Assembly (NCBI RefSeq): GCF_934754915.1
Contig: NZ_CAKVKB010000009.1
Location: 1 to 54,839 of the forward strand
DNA length: 54,839 nt
Source of the DNA: an uncultured Clostridium sp.
Lineage (GTDB): Bacteria > Bacillota > Clostridia > Clostridiales > Clostridiaceae
Reading direction: 5' to 3'
Shown: positions 52,593-54,839 of the stretch, piece by piece
Layout: the number at the start of each line of letters is the position of its first letter
Position numbering within the stretch: position 1 is the first letter of the stretch
Notes under the pieces: generated by a model
Told to the model about the DNA's origin: nothing
The model's input: the letters and a program-made list of their open reading frames with translations, nothing else
Databases searched by the model: none
Made by a program: the position numbers and the translations under genes

Positions 52593-54620
52593 ATGAATTT
52601 ATTATATGTTCCAATTTTAACAGGTATTATTGCTATAGTTGTTGTTTATTTCATTGTTCAAGGAATTCTAAAAAAGAATTCTGGAAATGATAGAATGAAG
52701 GAAATATCAGGATATATCGAAGAAGGGGCCATGGCGTTTCTTAGAAAAGAATATTCATACTTAGCGATATTTGTTATAGTTGTAACTTTAGCAATTTTGA
52801 TATTTTTAAATGTTCAGACAGCAGTAGCATTTATAGTTGGAGCTTTGTTTTCAATAATATCAGGATTTGTTGGGATGAGAATTGCTGTAAAATCAAATGT
52901 GAGAACAGCAGAGGCTGCTAAACAAGGGATAAAAGGAGCATTATCAGTTGCTTTTTCAGGTGGATCTGTAATGGGTTTATGTGTAACAGGATTAGGATTG
53001 ATTGGATTAGGATTTTTTTCATTAATTTTCAATTTGAATGCAGAGTATATTACAGGATTTGGACTTGGTGCATCTTCTATAGCATTATTTGCAAGAGTTG
53101 GAGGAGGTATATATACTAAAGCAGCAGATGTTGGTGCAGATTTAGTTGGTAAGGTTGAGGCTGGAATTCCAGAAGATGATCCAAGAAATCCTGCAGTTAT
53201 TGCAGATAATGTTGGTGATAATGTCGGTGATGTTGCAGGAATGGGTGCAGATTTATTTGAATCTTATGTAGGTTCAATAATATCAGCTGTAACACTTGGA
53301 ACTGCCTTAACAGCTAGTTTTGGAGAAAATATAGTAATATTTCCATTGGTATTATCAGCAGTTGGTGTATTGTCCTCATTAATAGGAATAATATATGTTA
53401 GATCATATAAAGGTGAAAATCCTCAAAAGGCTTTAAATGGGGGAAGTGCAATATCTGGTGCAATAGTAGTTGTTGTTGGTTTTATTTTATGTAAATTGAT
53501 GATAGGCAACATGAAAATATTTGTTCCTATAGTAACAGGTTTAATTATAGGTTTATTAATTGGAAAAATTACAGAAGTATATACTTCTGCTGATTATAAT
53601 AGTGTAAAATTGATAGCTGATGAATCAAAGACAGGTCCAGCAACTAATATAATTGCAGGATTATCGGTTGGTATGAAATCAACAGTAGCTCCTGTTATTT
53701 TGATTGTTATTGGTATAATAGTTTCTTATTTTGGTATTGGGGGTGTTTCTGATACAGCACTTGGATTATATGGAATAGCACTTGCGGCAGTGGGAATGCT
53801 TGCTACAACAGCAACAACAATAGCTGTTGATGCATATGGACCTATTGCAGATAATGCAGGAGGCATAGCAGAAATGTGTGAGTTAGATAAAAAAGTAAGA
53901 GAAATAACAGATAAATTAGATTCAGTTGGAAATACTACAGCTGCAATAGGAAAAGGATTTGCGATAGGTTCAGCAGCTCTTACAGCATTAGCACTTTTTG
54001 CATCATATTCGCAAGCTGTGAAATTAGAAACTATAAATCTTTTAAATCCATTAACATTAGTTGGAGTTTTGCTTGGTGGAATGTTGCCATTTTTATTTGG
54101 AGCATTGACTATGCAGTCTGTAGGAAAAGCTGCAACTCAGATGGTAGAAGAAGTGAGAAAACAATTTAGAGAAAAGAAAGGTATATTAGAAGGAACTGAA
54201 AAACCAGATTATTCTGCGTGTGTAGAAATTTCGACTAAAGCAGCATTAACAGAAATGATTTTACCAGGCATTTTAGCAATAATTGTTCCATTACTTACTG
54301 GTTTATTGCTTGGAACAGAGGCATTAGCAGGATTAATAGGAGGTGGAGTCTTAGCAGGAGTATTACTTGCAATAATGATGGCAAATGCTGGTGGAGCATG
54401 GGACAACGCAAAAAAATATATTGAAACAGGAGTAAATGGAGGTAAAGGAAGTTTTGCTCATAAAGCTGGAGTAGTTGGTGATACAGTTGGGGATCCATTT
54501 AAGGATACATCAGGTCCTTCAATGAATATTTTAATAAAGCTTATGACAATAGTTTCAGTTGTTTTCGCTCCAGTAATTGTTGAATATGGAGGCTTATTGT
54601 TAAAGTTATTTAATCTATAG
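52593..54620 (+). CDS. hppA: Membrane-bound ion-pumping pyrophosphatase
   Basis: 675 residues with about 16 membrane helices. Hydrolyses pyrophosphate and pumps H+ or Na+ out of the cytoplasm. The substrate site DVGADLVGKVEAGIPEDDPR, the following IADNVGDNVGDVAGMGADLF and the late AGGAWDNAKKYIE and GDTVGDPFKDT segments are complete. GNTTAAIGKG has Ala where K+-independent enzymes have Lys, so this should be the K+-dependent type; H+ or Na+ cannot be settled by eye. ATG is chosen 7 bases after GAGAGGTG, downstream of in-frame GTG and ATG codons that overlap the site. Confidence 0.95.
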   Translation: MNLLYVPILTGIIAIVVVYFIVQGILKKNSGNDRMKEISGYIEEGAMAFLRKEYSYLAIFVIVVTLAILIFLNVQTAVAFIVGALFSIISGFVGMRIAVKSNVRTAEAAKQGIKGALSVAFSGGSVMGLCVTGLGLIGLGFFSLIFNLNAEYITGFGLGASSIALFARVGGGIYTKAADVGADLVGKVEAGIPEDDPRNPAVIADNVGDNVGDVAGMGADLFESYVGSIISAVTLGTALTASFGENIVIFPLVLSAVGVLSSLIGIIYVRSYKGENPQKALNGGSAISGAIVVVVGFILCKLMIGNMKIFVPIVTGLIIGLLIGKITEVYTSADYNSVKLIADESKTGPATNIIAGLSVGMKSTVAPVILIVIGIIVSYFGIGGVSDTALGLYGIALAAVGMLATTATTIAVDAYGPIADNAGGIAEMCELDKKVREITDKLDSVGNTTAAIGKGFAIGSAALTALALFASYSQAVKLETINLLNPLTLVGVLLGGMLPFLFGALTMQSVGKAATQMVEEVRKQFREKKGILEGTEKPDYSACVEISTKAALTEMILPGILAIIVPLLTGLLLGTEALAGLIGGGVLAGVLLAIMMANAGGAWDNAKKYIETGVNGGKGSFAHKAGVVGDTVGDPFKDTSGPSMNILIKLMTIVSVVFAPVIVEYGGLLLKLFNL

Positions 54621-54630
54621 ATAGTTATCT

Positions 54631-54676
54631 AAAGAAGGTTATTTTAATGGATTAATTTTAAATAACCTTCTTTACA
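54631..54676 (+). terminator. Intrinsic terminator after hppA
   Basis: A perfect 14-bp stem (54631-54644 with 54660-54673) with T-rich end. Confidence 0.8.
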
Positions 54677-54765
54677 ATATAAATTTTAACAAATGTATTG
54701 TTTTATTTTTATAGGAGTTTTTGCAAGGGCAAAAGAAAAAATATAAGAAAATATTTTAAAAGGTG

Positions 54766-54794
54766 TTGACATATATGTAAAAAGATTGTATATT
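54766..54794 (+). promoter_or_regulatory. Strong sigma-A promoter at the window edge
   Basis: TTGACA, 17-base spacer, TATATT, after the hppA terminator. It should drive a gene or RNA that lies beyond the window. Confidence 0.7.
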
Positions 54795-54839
54795 AATAAC
54801 ATAGTAATTCGCTAAGAATACTTAAAAAGTAAATAGTTT

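Noticed and set aside
1..54839. tRNA, rRNA, tmRNA or CRISPR loci
   Set aside because: No G/C-rich cloverleaf, rRNA-like block or regularly spaced repeat array was seen; secG is not followed here by the smpB-tmRNA region seen in some relatives.

Overview
The window is a very AT-rich, gene-dense chromosomal segment from a low-GC, anaerobic, spore-forming Firmicute. It is most likely Clostridium sensu stricto, in or near the C. butyricum/C. beijerinckii group; the species cannot be fixed from sequence alone. The reasons are strong GGAGG-type ribosome sites, short T-rich intrinsic terminators, a cysteine T-box leader, rubrerythrin, the sporulation trio prkA-yhbH-spoVR, a membrane pyrophosphatase and the order rpoN-cggR-gapA-pgk-tpiA. 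I saw no tRNA, rRNA, CRISPR array, transposase or prophage module. Almost all genes lie on the + strand; pssA, a YiiX-like peptidase and a YgiQ-like radical SAM gene are on the - strand.

Layout. 1-5 kb: a 5'-truncated DHA2-type efflux pump, then an RND/MMPL exporter with a secreted coiled-coil partner. 5-10 kb: a Nudix/winged-helix regulator, a MATE exporter, and a divergent DXS-like ThDP enzyme behind a MerR-type 19-bp-spacer promoter with a perfect 18-bp palindrome. 9.7-11.4 kb: bioY-bioB under a BirA operator. 11.8-13.6 kb: a lipoprotein cyclophilin and an FMN nitroreductase. 14-18.4 kb: prkA-yhbH-spoVR. 18.7-20 kb: rubrerythrin and two small unknown genes. 20-25 kb: phospholipid genes (pssA, lipid kinase), a membrane protein, a YiiX-like peptidase, and a YgiQ-like gene with three DnaA boxes in its upstream region. 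25.6-31.4 kb: an MgtE-like cytosolic sensor without a channel, then T-box-cysK-cysE-queG-plsC-nth. 31.5-37.7 kb: a cell-wall stretch (ddl, two-component pair, GH25 muramidase, VanW/G5 protein). 37.8-54.6 kb: trmL, rpoN, then the lower glycolytic genes cggR-gapA-pgk-tpiA-gpmI-eno, interrupted by a chemoreceptor, an amber-split coiled-coil gene and a kinase-like gene, then secG and hppA.

How the genes work together. CggR should repress its own transcript from two GGGAC half-sites exactly 20 bp apart. The glycolytic genes are separated by strong hairpins, so they are probably several transcripts rather than one. CysK and CysE make cysteine and are gated by uncharged tRNA-Cys (UGC specifier). BioY imports biotin and BioB makes it from dethiobiotin, both under BirA.

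The most interesting points are the DXS paralogue, which has lost both phosphate-binding arginines of canonical DXS and sits behind an operator of the NmlR/AdhR architecture; the DnaA-box cluster; the gene split by one in-frame amber codon; and a dispersed family of about 100-bp hairpins with GCTGTTGCA-like ends at gene ends.
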